DNA from: an uncultured Oscillibacter sp.
GTDB lineage: Bacteria; Bacillota; Clostridia; Oscillospirales; Oscillospiraceae
Length of the DNA: 10,058 nucleotides
Assembly: GCA_900770295.1 (NCBI GenBank)
Contig: CAAGJQ010000042.1
Span: 1 to 10,058, forward strand
Reading direction: 5' to 3'
The translations under genes were made by a program, and so were the position numbers. This document shows, piece after piece, positions 5,040 through 10,058 of this stretch. The notes below the pieces were generated by a model. The model did no database searches and was not told where the DNA came from. It was given only the letters and a program-made list of their open reading frames with translations. Each line of letters opens with the position of its first letter. Position 1 is the first letter of the stretch.

Positions 5040-5927
5040 TCACAGTCTGCCGGCCCGGACCATCTCCATAAAGGCGGTGGCGGCGGCCGTGGGCGTCACG
5101 TCCCGCAGAGTGCACATGTCCACGCTGCGGGCGGGGATGTCGAAATCCGTTTTCAACAGGCGGATGTCTCCGGCGTCCAGCGCGTCCTGCACGAATTCCA
5201 GGGTCACGCCCGCCACGCCCAGTCCGATGCGGGCCAGGGACACCAGCAGGCTGCGGGAGCTCAGCTCGATCTCCGGCGTCAGGGTGACGCCGCTCTTCAA
5301 AAACTCCTGCTCCAGAAAGACCCGGCTGCTGGCCTTCCGCTCCAGCAAAATCAGCGGGAAGTCCGCGATCTCCTGCCGGGTGTACACGTGGTCAAAGTCG
5401 CAGTCGTAGCCGCTGCCAGCCACGAACACGGAGTGAGTGGCGAAGCAGGGCCAGCCCTCCACGGCGCTGTCTGCCGGGGAGGAGGCGAAGGCGATGTCCA
5501 CCGCGCCGGACTTCAGCATGCTCAGCACCTTGGCGCTGCGGCCGCTGACGATCTTCAGCCGGATGCCGGGGTGCTGGCGGTGGAACTCGTCCAGATAGGG
5601 CGTCAGAAACCAGCTGGTGACGGTGTCGCTGGCGCCGATGACCAGCGTGCCCAGCAGCAGCTGCTGGGCCTGGGACAGCTTGTCCTCGCCGGTGGCGATA
5701 AGCCCCAGGGCGCTGCGGACATACTGGTACAGCATCTGGCCCTCGCTGGTCAGGGACACGCCCCGGGGGCTGCGGGCGAACAGCCGGGCCTGCAAAGCGT
5801 TTTCCAGCTGCTTGATGGACTGGCTCACCGCCGACTGGGAGATATACAGATTTTTGGCCGCGGCGGAGATGTTGCCGGTCTCGGCCACCTCCTTGAATAC
5901 ACGGTACAATTCGAGCTTCACTGCCAT
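5040..5927 (-). CDS. LysR-type transcriptional regulator
   Basis: A 295-residue LysR-family regulator of normal length. The N-terminal winged helix-turn-helix covers residues 1-60, with the family pattern TGNISAAAKNLYISQSAVSQ, then SIKQLENALQARLFAR and SPRGVSLTSEGQMLY. A linker helix follows to about 87 and a two-lobe ligand-binding domain covers about 90-290 (LGTLVIGASDTVTSW at its start, PGIRLKIVSG in lobe 1). The ligand cannot be told from sequence. ATG 5927 is chosen because the HTH begins there and GGAGG lies just upstream; the frame stays open far beyond it but without homology. It heads a minus-strand operon with the TRIC-like gene. A 9-bp inverted repeat overlaps its own -10 box, the classic arrangement for LysR self-repression. 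It diverges from ymdB, whose promoter is about 70 bp away. Confidence 0.95.
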   Translation of the reverse strand: MAVKLELYRVFKEVAETGNISAAAKNLYISQSAVSQSIKQLENALQARLFARSPRGVSLTSEGQMLYQYVRSALGLIATGEDKLSQAQQLLLGTLVIGASDTVTSWFLTPYLDEFHRQHPGIRLKIVSGRSAKVLSMLKSGAVDIAFASSPADSAVEGWPCFATHSVFVAGSGYDCDFDHVYTRQEIADFPLILLERKASSRVFLEQEFLKSGVTLTPEIELSSRSLLVSLARIGLGVAGVTLEFVQDALDAGDIRLLKTDFDIPARSVDMCTLRDVTPTAAATAFMEMVRAGRL

Positions 5928-5949
5928 AAAAGACCTCCGACAATCAGAA

Positions 5950-5980
5950 TTTCTTATAGTTTCTGCGTTATTATAAGAAA
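5950..5980. promoter_or_regulatory. Inverted repeat TTTCTTATA-N13-TATAAGAAA, candidate LysR-type operator
   Basis: Two perfect 9-bp arms (5950-5958 and 5972-5980) are separated by 13 bp. The right arm overlaps the TATAAT box of the regulator's own promoter, so binding there would block it. The arm length and dyad symmetry are within the range for LysR-type sites. Confidence 0.6.
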
Positions 5981-5998
5981 AAACGCAAGAAAACGCAA
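5970..5998 (-). promoter_or_regulatory. Promoter of the LysR-type regulator operon
   Basis: On the minus strand, TTGCGT (5998-5993), a 17-bp spacer and a perfect TATAAT (5975-5970) lie about 43 bp upstream of the ATG. The -35 box is weak, as expected for an activator- or repressor-controlled promoter. It is embedded in two head-to-tail copies of AAACGCAA, 10 bp apart (5981-5988 and 5991-5998). Confidence 0.75.
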
Positions 5999-6025
5999 TG
6001 CCTTCCGGAGAATTTCGGGAAGTCC

Positions 6026-6054
6026 TTTGCAAAGAACGCGGTTTTTGGTATACT
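6026..6054 (+). promoter_or_regulatory. Promoter of the ymdB operon
   Basis: TTTGCA (6026-6031), a 17-bp spacer and TATACT (6049-6054) precede the ATG by about 38 bp. The -35 box lies within a perfect palindrome CTTTGCAAAG (6025-6034), which might be a regulator site or chance. Confidence 0.68.
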
Positions 6055-6092
6055 ACTACCTTAGAATTATTTGAATCAGCGGAGGAAACACG

Positions 6093-6866
6093 ATGCTCTA
6101 TCATATCCTGGCGGTTGGCGACGTGGTGGGGGAGCCGGGCCTGCGGCACCTGGAACGGAACCTGCGGCCGTTGCAGAAATTCAAACACATCTCCTTTACG
6201 GTGGTGAACGGCGAGAACGCCTCCGGCGTGGGCGTGACGGAGGAGCAGGCGTGGCGTATCCACGACGCCGGCGCCGACGCGGTGACGCTGGGCAACCACA
6301 CCTTCGGCAAGATGCAGATCCGGGACCTGCTGGACGAGGCGTCCTGGCTGCTGCGGCCCGCCAACTACACGGGCCGGGCCCCGGGCCACGGCTGCGAGAT
6401 CTTCGACCTGGGCGGCATCCGGGTCCGGGTGATGAACCTCATCGGCCGCTGTGATCTGGACTGGAAGGCGGGGGACCCCTTCACCACGGCGGACAGGCTG
6501 CTGAAACAGGGCGAGGCGGACTTCACCCTGGTGGACTTCCACGCCGAGGCCACCAGCGAGAAGCTGGCCCTGGGCTACTATCTGGACGGCCGTATCTCCG
6601 CCCTGTGGGGGACCCACACCCATGTGCCCACCGCCGATGAGCGGGTGTATCCCAGGGGCACCGGCTATCTGACGGACCTGGGCATGACCGGCCCCATCGA
6701 GTCCGTGCTGGGCATCGAGCCCCAGCAGTCGGTGGAGGGCTTCCTGGGCGGCCTGCCGGGCCGCTACCGTCCGGCGCCGGGACCCTGCAAATTACAGGGC
6801 GCCATCTTCACCCTGGACAGTGAGACCGGCCTGTGCACCGCCGTGGAACGGGTGGATATCCGATAA
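6093..6866 (+). CDS. ymdB: YmdB-family metallophosphoesterase
   Basis: A 257-residue cytoplasmic phosphodiesterase of the YmdB family (TIGR00282 type). In Bacillus the homologue hydrolyses 2',3'-cyclic nucleotides and affects biofilm and motility choice. All metal and active-site motifs are present: GDVVGEPG (residues 9-16, ligand D10), NGEN (39-42), GNHTFG (67-72), DFHAEATSEK with H150, and GTHTHVPTAD with H175 and H177. The closing TDLGMTGP is also typical. The usual GNHTWD is GNHTFG here, which changes two residues next to the ligand-bearing NH pair. The ATG has GGAGG 8 bases upstream and its own promoter. It is not next to rny, a common neighbour elsewhere, but leads an operon with a tRNA-editing protein and a YhaO-like nuclease. 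Confidence 0.95.
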   Translation: MLYHILAVGDVVGEPGLRHLERNLRPLQKFKHISFTVVNGENASGVGVTEEQAWRIHDAGADAVTLGNHTFGKMQIRDLLDEASWLLRPANYTGRAPGHGCEIFDLGGIRVRVMNLIGRCDLDWKAGDPFTTADRLLKQGEADFTLVDFHAEATSEKLALGYYLDGRISALWGTHTHVPTADERVYPRGTGYLTDLGMTGPIESVLGIEPQQSVEGFLGGLPGRYRPAPGPCKLQGAIFTLDSETGLCTAVERVDIR

Positions 6867-6901
6867 TTAAAAAAATTCAAACATAGAGAGGAAATCAGAT
6901 C

Positions 6902-7393
6902 ATGTCTATTCAGAAAGTGCGCGCGTATTTTGAGCAGTTCGGCATCGCCGACCGCATCCGGGAGTTCGACGTGTCCTCCGCCACGGTGGACCTGGCGGCG
7001 GTGGCCGTGGGCGTGGAGGGCGCCCGCATCGCCAAGAGCCTGAGCTTCAAGGTGGATGACCAGCCCATCATCATCGTGGTGGCGGGCGACACCAAGGTGG
7101 ACAACAGCGCCTATAAGAAGCAGTTCCACACCAAGGCCAAGATGCTGACCCACGAGGAGGCCCACACCCTCATCGGCCACGACGTGGGCGGTGTGTGCTC
7201 CTTCGCCCTGCCGGAGAACGTCAAGACCTACCTGGACGTGTCCTTGAAGCGGTTCGACACGGTGTTCCCCGCCGCCGGCAGTGACAACAGCGCCATTGAG
7301 CTGACCTGCGAGGAACTGGAGAAGTACTCCTCCAACTTCGTGGAGTGGGTGGACGTCTGCAAGGGCTGGAGACCGGAGGAGCAGGCCCAGTAA
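6902..7393 (+). CDS. YbaK/EbsC-family aminoacyl-tRNA deacylase
   Basis: A 163-residue single-domain protein of the YbaK/ProX superfamily, which hydrolyses wrongly charged tRNA in trans (for example Cys- or Ala-tRNA-Pro). The domain fills about residues 3-150. The family lysine is K45 in ARIAKSLSF; GHDVGGVCSFAL (92-103) is the conserved GG loop; and VFPAAGSDNSAIELT (121-135) is the closing substrate-loop signature. The YbaK family normally has a proline in the GG loop (GGVSPF-like); here it is GGVCSF. Which amino acid it clears cannot be read from sequence, so no YbaK, ProX or EbsC symbol is given. It starts 35 bp after ymdB with no terminator between, and AGAGGAAA lies upstream of the ATG, so it is the second gene of the operon. 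Confidence 0.92.
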   Translation: MSIQKVRAYFEQFGIADRIREFDVSSATVDLAAVAVGVEGARIAKSLSFKVDDQPIIIVVAGDTKVDNSAYKKQFHTKAKMLTHEEAHTLIGHDVGGVCSFALPENVKTYLDVSLKRFDTVFPAAGSDNSAIELTCEELEKYSSNFVEWVDVCKGWRPEEQAQ

Positions 7394-7406
7394 CGGGAGA
7401 GACGAT

Positions 7407-8504
7407 ATGTTGAAATTCATCCACGCCGCCGACTTTCATCTGGACAGCGCCTTCGGCGCCCTGCCGGCCCGGCAGGCGGCGGCCCGCCGCCGGGAGAGCC
7501 GGGAGCTGGCTGTTCGGCTGGCGGACTATGTCAATGAACATGAGATCGGTCTGGTGCTGCTGGCGGGCGACCTGTTCGACAGCGGCAGCGCTTTCCGGGA
7601 GACTGGGGAGCAGCTGGCGGCGGCTCTGGGACGGATGCGGGCCAGGGTGCTGATCGCTCCGGGCAACCACGACAGGTACGGGCCCGGCAGTCCCTGGCAG
7701 ACGGTGGACTGGCCGGAGAATGTGTATATCTTCCGGGAAAACAGCCTGACGGCGGCGGAGCTGCCGGAGTGGAATCTGGTGGTCCACGGCGCGGCCTTCA
7801 CCGGACCGGAGCAGACCGCCGGCCTTCTCACGGGCTTCACCGCCCCGGAGGACGGCAAGATCCATATCGGACTTCTCCACGGCGAGCTGGACCCGGCGGA
7901 GGCCCGCTACGACCCCATCCGGAGGGAGGAGGTCGCCGCCAGCGGCCTCGCCTATCTGGCCCTGGGCCACATCCACAGGCGGACGGAGCCCCAGGTGTTT
8001 GGGAGGACCGTCTGCGCCTGGCCCGGCTGCATCGAGGGCCGGGGCTTTGACGAGCTGGGGGAAAAGGGCTTTTACCAGGGCACGGTGGACGATGCCGGAA
8101 GGGTGTCGCTGGCCTTTGTGCCCTTTGCCCGGCGGCGGTATGAGGTTTTGGAGGTGGACGTGACCGGACGGGACCCCCGGGCCGCCGTGGAGGCGGCGCT
8201 GCCGGCGGATACCGCTCCGCACCTGTACCGCGTGGTCCTCACCGGCGAGACCGGGGAGGGCGGCGTGAACATTCCGGCTCTGCGGGAGGCCCTGGCGGAC
8301 CGGTTTTACGCCCTGGAGATCCGGGACCATACCCGCATGGCGGAGGATATCTGGGCCCGGGCGGGGGAGGACTCCCTCCGGGGGCTGTTCCTCCGGGAGC
8401 TGCGGGCCAGATGGGACGGCGCCGAAACGGAGGAGGAGCGGGAGACCGTCACCCGGGCGGCCCGGTTCGGCCTGGCGGCGCTGGACCGCCGGGATCTGGG
8501 ATAA
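7407..8504 (+). CDS. YhaO/SbcD-like metallophosphoesterase (DNA repair nuclease family)
   Basis: A 365-residue calcineurin-like phosphoesterase related to SbcD/Mre11 and closest in style to YhaO. The metal site is complete: D9 and H11 in HAADFHLDSAF, D55 in AGDLFDSG, N87 and H88 in PGNHDRYGP, H158 in LLHGEL, and H188 and H190 in ALGHIHRR. The stretch AWPGCIEGRGFDELGEKGFY (204-223), following the last metal motif, is typical of YhaO. A C-terminal part of about 140 residues (from about 225) forms the cap and likely the partner-binding region. Homologues usually pair with a large YhaN ATPase encoded next door. Here the next gene downstream is thrS under its own promoter, so the partner is missing nearby. 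It follows the deacylase gene by 13 bp in the same operon, with GGGAGAG as ribosome site. Confidence 0.92.
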   Translation: MLKFIHAADFHLDSAFGALPARQAAARRRESRELAVRLADYVNEHEIGLVLLAGDLFDSGSAFRETGEQLAAALGRMRARVLIAPGNHDRYGPGSPWQTVDWPENVYIFRENSLTAAELPEWNLVVHGAAFTGPEQTAGLLTGFTAPEDGKIHIGLLHGELDPAEARYDPIRREEVAASGLAYLALGHIHRRTEPQVFGRTVCAWPGCIEGRGFDELGEKGFYQGTVDDAGRVSLAFVPFARRRYEVLEVDVTGRDPRAAVEAALPADTAPHLYRVVLTGETGEGGVNIPALREALADRFYALEIRDHTRMAEDIWARAGEDSLRGLFLRELRARWDGAETEEERETVTRAARFGLAALDRRDLG

Positions 8505-8517
8505 AGGACACCTGCCG

Positions 8518-8540
8518 CGGCGGGGCGCTGTTCCCCGCTG
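8518..8540 (+). terminator. GC-rich hairpin after the YhaO-like gene, weak terminator candidate
   Basis: CGGCGGGG (8518-8525) pairs with CCCCGCTG (8533-8540) through one wobble, with a 7-base loop. It lies 14 bases after the stop but lacks a T tract (ATTCCACAG follows), so it would be an inefficient intrinsic terminator or a 3'-end stabiliser. Confidence 0.45.
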
Positions 8541-8568
8541 ATTCCACAGAATGTCCCCGGCTGTCCCC

Positions 8569-8597
8569 TTGACAGGGACAAATTGACGTGCTATATT
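8569..8597 (+). promoter_or_regulatory. Consensus sigma-A promoter of thrS
   Basis: TTGACA (8569-8574), a 17-bp spacer and TATATT (8592-8597) form the strongest promoter in the window, with transcription expected near 8604. The -35 box is the centre of an inverted repeat TGTCCC-N7-GGGACA (8562-8580). Confidence 0.9.
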
Positions 8598-8603
8598 GAA
8601 TCT

Positions 8604-8859
8604 TGATTTGATAAAAGGCTTGGAAAAGGACGCTGTCCGGGAAAGATCGCAGAGAGGGGCCGACGCTGGCTGTAAGCGGCCCTGGCCGGAACCGGAATCA
8701 GTCACCGCCTTGGAGCCGCCCACCGATATGTAGGCTGGGACGGGTCCTCCCGTTACAGAGGACACGAGCGGCATCCGCGAGGGATGCAAGCAGGGTGGAA
8801 CCGTGGAATACGTTTTTTCGTATCTCACCCCTGATTTTTGTCAGGGGTGGGATTTTTTT
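8604..8859 (+). ncRNA. T-box riboswitch leader of thrS (tRNA-Thr sensing)
   Basis: A 256-base leader with the parts of a T-box in order. Stem I spans about 8615-8717, closed by GGCT/AGCC, with the AGAGAGG motif at 8651-8657 on its 5' side. The likely specifier codon is ACC (Thr) at 8704-8706, just before CCTTGGAGC; a second ACC at 8691-8693 is less well placed. A stem II/IIA-B region holds ACGGG/CCCGT and GTCCTC/GAGGAC, with the conserved CCCGTTA. Stem III is GCATCC/GGATGC (8771-8787). The antiterminator carries AGGGTGGAACCGTGG (8792-8806), whose TGGAACC bulge pairs with the acceptor end of uncharged tRNA. The terminator is listed separately. Uncharged tRNA-Thr would favour the antiterminator and switch on thrS. 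Family identity is certain from the TGG-ACC core and layout; the exact specifier is probable. Confidence 0.93.
8822..8859 (+). terminator. T-box regulated terminator
   Basis: ATCTCACCCCTGA (8822-8834) pairs with TCAGGGGTGGGAT (8841-8853) around TTTTTG, and TTTTTT follows. It competes with the antiterminator fold and ends 29 bases before the thrS start. Confidence 0.95.
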
Positions 8860-8888
8860 CTGCCCCTCAACATGAAGGAGGAACAATC

Positions 8889-10058
8889 ATGTCCGAAGAA
8901 AACCTGTATACCTTTGAAAATGAGCAGTACCGCCGCACCTACTGGCACACCTGCTCCCACGTGCTGGCCCAGGCCGTCAAGCGCCTGTACCCCGAGGTGA
9001 AGCTGGCCATCGGCCCCTCCATCGCGGAGGGCTTCTACTATGATATGGACTCTCCCTTCCCCTTCACCCCCGAGATCATGACCGAGATCGAGGGCGAGAT
9101 GCGGAAGATCTGCAAGGAGAAGCTGAAGCTGGAGCGCTTTGAGCTGCCCCGGGAAGAGGCCATCAAGTTCATGGAGGAGAAGGGCGAGCCTTACAAGGTG
9201 GAGCTGATCAACGACCTGCCCGAGGACGCCACCATCTCCTTCTACAAGCAGGGCGAGTTCACCGACCTGTGCGCCGGCCCCCACCTGGACTCCACCGGCC
9301 GCATCAAGGGCAACGGCATCAAGCTGACCACCTGCAACGCCGCCTACTGGCGCGGCGACTCCAACCGTCAGACCCTCCAGCGCATCTACGGCATCGCCTT
9401 CCCCAAGAAGGAAGAGCTGGACGCCTATCTGGAGCGCATTGAGGAGGCCAAACGCCGCGACCACCGCAAGCTCGGCAAGGAGCTGGGCCTGTTCGCCTTC
9501 CGGGACGAGGCCCCCGGCTTCCCCTTCTACCTGCCCAAGGGCATGGTGCTGAAGAACACCCTGATCGACTACTGGCGCCAGGTCCACAAGAAGTGGGACT
9601 ACGTGGAGATCTCCACGCCCCAGATCATGAAGCGCACCCTGTGGGAGACCTCCGGTCACTGGGATCACTACAAGGAGAACATGTTCCCCGCCATGGAGGT
9701 GGAGGGCGAGTCCTTCGTGCTGCGGCCCATGAACTGCCCCCATCACATGATGATTTACGCCAACCGTCCCCACAGCTACCGCCAGCTGCCCATCCGCATC
9801 GGTGAGATTGCCCATGACTTCCGCTACGAGTCCAGCGGCACGCTGAAGGGCATCGAGCGCGGCCGGCACTTCTGCCAGAACGACGCCCACCTGTTCGTGA
9901 CGCCGGAGCAGATCAAGAGCGAAGTGGCCGACGTGTGCAGCCTGATTTTTGAGGTGTACAAGGACTTCGGCATCACGGATTACCGCTGTGTGCTGTCGCT
10001 GCGCGACCCGGCGGACAAGAAGAAATACCATGACGATGACGCCATGTGGATCCACGCC
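8889..10058 (+). CDS. thrS: Threonine--tRNA ligase, lacking the N-terminal TGS domain, 3' end cut by the window
   Basis: The first 390 residues of ThrRS, which charges tRNA-Thr in the cytoplasm. The frame is open to the window's edge. The editing (SAD) domain covers about 15-190, with its paired metal motifs HTCSH (H20, H24) and CAGPH (C128, H132), so removal of mischarged Ser should be intact. The class II core begins at about 200: motif 1 lies around KNTLIDYWRQ, MNCPHH holds zinc ligand C283, motif 2 is FRYE (311-314), and NDAH holds ligand H334. The third ligand and the anticodon domain lie beyond the window. Typical bacterial ThrRS opens with a TGS domain of about 60 residues; this one starts at the editing domain, and the T-box terminator directly upstream leaves no room for it. 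AGGAGG precedes the ATG by 7 bases. Expression is controlled by the T-box. Confidence 0.96.
   Translation, partial: MSEENLYTFENEQYRRTYWHTCSHVLAQAVKRLYPEVKLAIGPSIAEGFYYDMDSPFPFTPEIMTEIEGEMRKICKEKLKLERFELPREEAIKFMEEKGEPYKVELINDLPEDATISFYKQGEFTDLCAGPHLDSTGRIKGNGIKLTTCNAAYWRGDSNRQTLQRIYGIAFPKKEELDAYLERIEEAKRRDHRKLGKELGLFAFRDEAPGFPFYLPKGMVLKNTLIDYWRQVHKKWDYVEISTPQIMKRTLWETSGHWDHYKENMFPAMEVEGESFVLRPMNCPHHMMIYANRPHSYRQLPIRIGEIAHDFRYESSGTLKGIERGRHFCQNDAHLFVTPEQIKSEVADVCSLIFEVYKDFGITDYRCVLSLRDPADKKKYHDDDAMWIHA

Noticed and set aside
6001..6023. Imperfect repeat CTTCC...GGAAG between the divergent promoters
   Set aside because: Only five pairs around an 11-base gap; no better than chance and not aligned with either promoter's core boxes.
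4842..6074. 410-codon open frame on the plus strand opposite the LysR-type gene
   Set aside because: It is an antisense shadow of a clear LysR-type gene, runs through a promoter region and shows no family motif.
5928..6623. N-terminal extension of the LysR-type frame far upstream of 5927
   Set aside because: The extension runs antisense through ymdB and both divergent promoters. The HTH starts exactly at ATG 5927, which has a GGAGG site.
7221..8828. 535-codon open frame on the minus strand across the YhaO-like gene and T-box
   Set aside because: It crosses a riboswitch and the antisense of a complete metallophosphoesterase; the composition is that of a shadow frame.
8841..10055. 404-codon open frame on the minus strand opposite thrS
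   Set aside because: It is antisense to unmistakable ThrRS; the valine/histidine/leucine-rich composition is what reversed thrS codons give.

Overview
The window looks like the chromosome of a high-GC member of the Clostridia, most likely Oscillospiraceae (the Flavonifractor/Oscillibacter/Lawsonibacter neighbourhood). The reasons are GC-rich codon use, Gram-positive Shine-Dalgarno sites close to AAGGAGG, a T-box leader in front of thrS, and ECF-sigma, DUF2089 and YhaO-type genes. The family-level placement is inference from protein style; no database search was possible. Nothing resembles a phage, insertion sequence, CRISPR array, tRNA or rRNA. The region is mostly housekeeping genes in short operons, tightly packed and well punctuated by hairpins.

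Layout. (1) 1-1147: the 3' part of ychF, overlapping by 8 bp a small unknown protein gene, closed by a strong terminator. (2) 1153-3128: an ECF sigma factor with its own ECF-type promoter, overlapping by 62 bp a membrane protein that joins an anti-sigma-like N-terminus, one transmembrane helix, an unknown outer domain and a LytM/M23 peptidase domain with a changed catalytic histidine. (3) 3127-3674: a small unknown gene on the minus strand, divergent from a Cro/CI-type regulator, with a 15-bp palindrome between them. (4) 3694-4390: a very AT-rich promoter driving a short DUF2089 regulator and a three-helix membrane protein, ending in a two-way terminator. (5) 4391-5998, minus strand: a LysR-type regulator followed by a TRIC/UPF0126 membrane channel-like protein. 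(6) 6026-8540: ymdB phosphodiesterase, a YbaK/EbsC aminoacyl-tRNA deacylase and a YhaO/SbcD-like nuclease in one operon. (7) 8569-10058: a consensus promoter, a threonine T-box riboswitch and the 5' two-thirds of thrS, whose product starts directly at the editing domain without the usual TGS domain.

How the parts work together. Translation quality is a loose theme: YchF binds ribosomes, the YbaK-type protein clears mischarged tRNA, and ThrRS is controlled by uncharged tRNA-Thr through the T-box. The sigma/M23 pair is the most system-like unit: a self-activating sigma factor, a membrane partner able to hold it, and a cell-wall-facing LytM domain that may bind rather than cut peptidoglycan. No complete, clearly new defence or biosynthetic system is visible. 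The best leads are the LytM-fused anti-sigma candidate, the TGS-less ThrRS and two uncharacterised small-gene modules.
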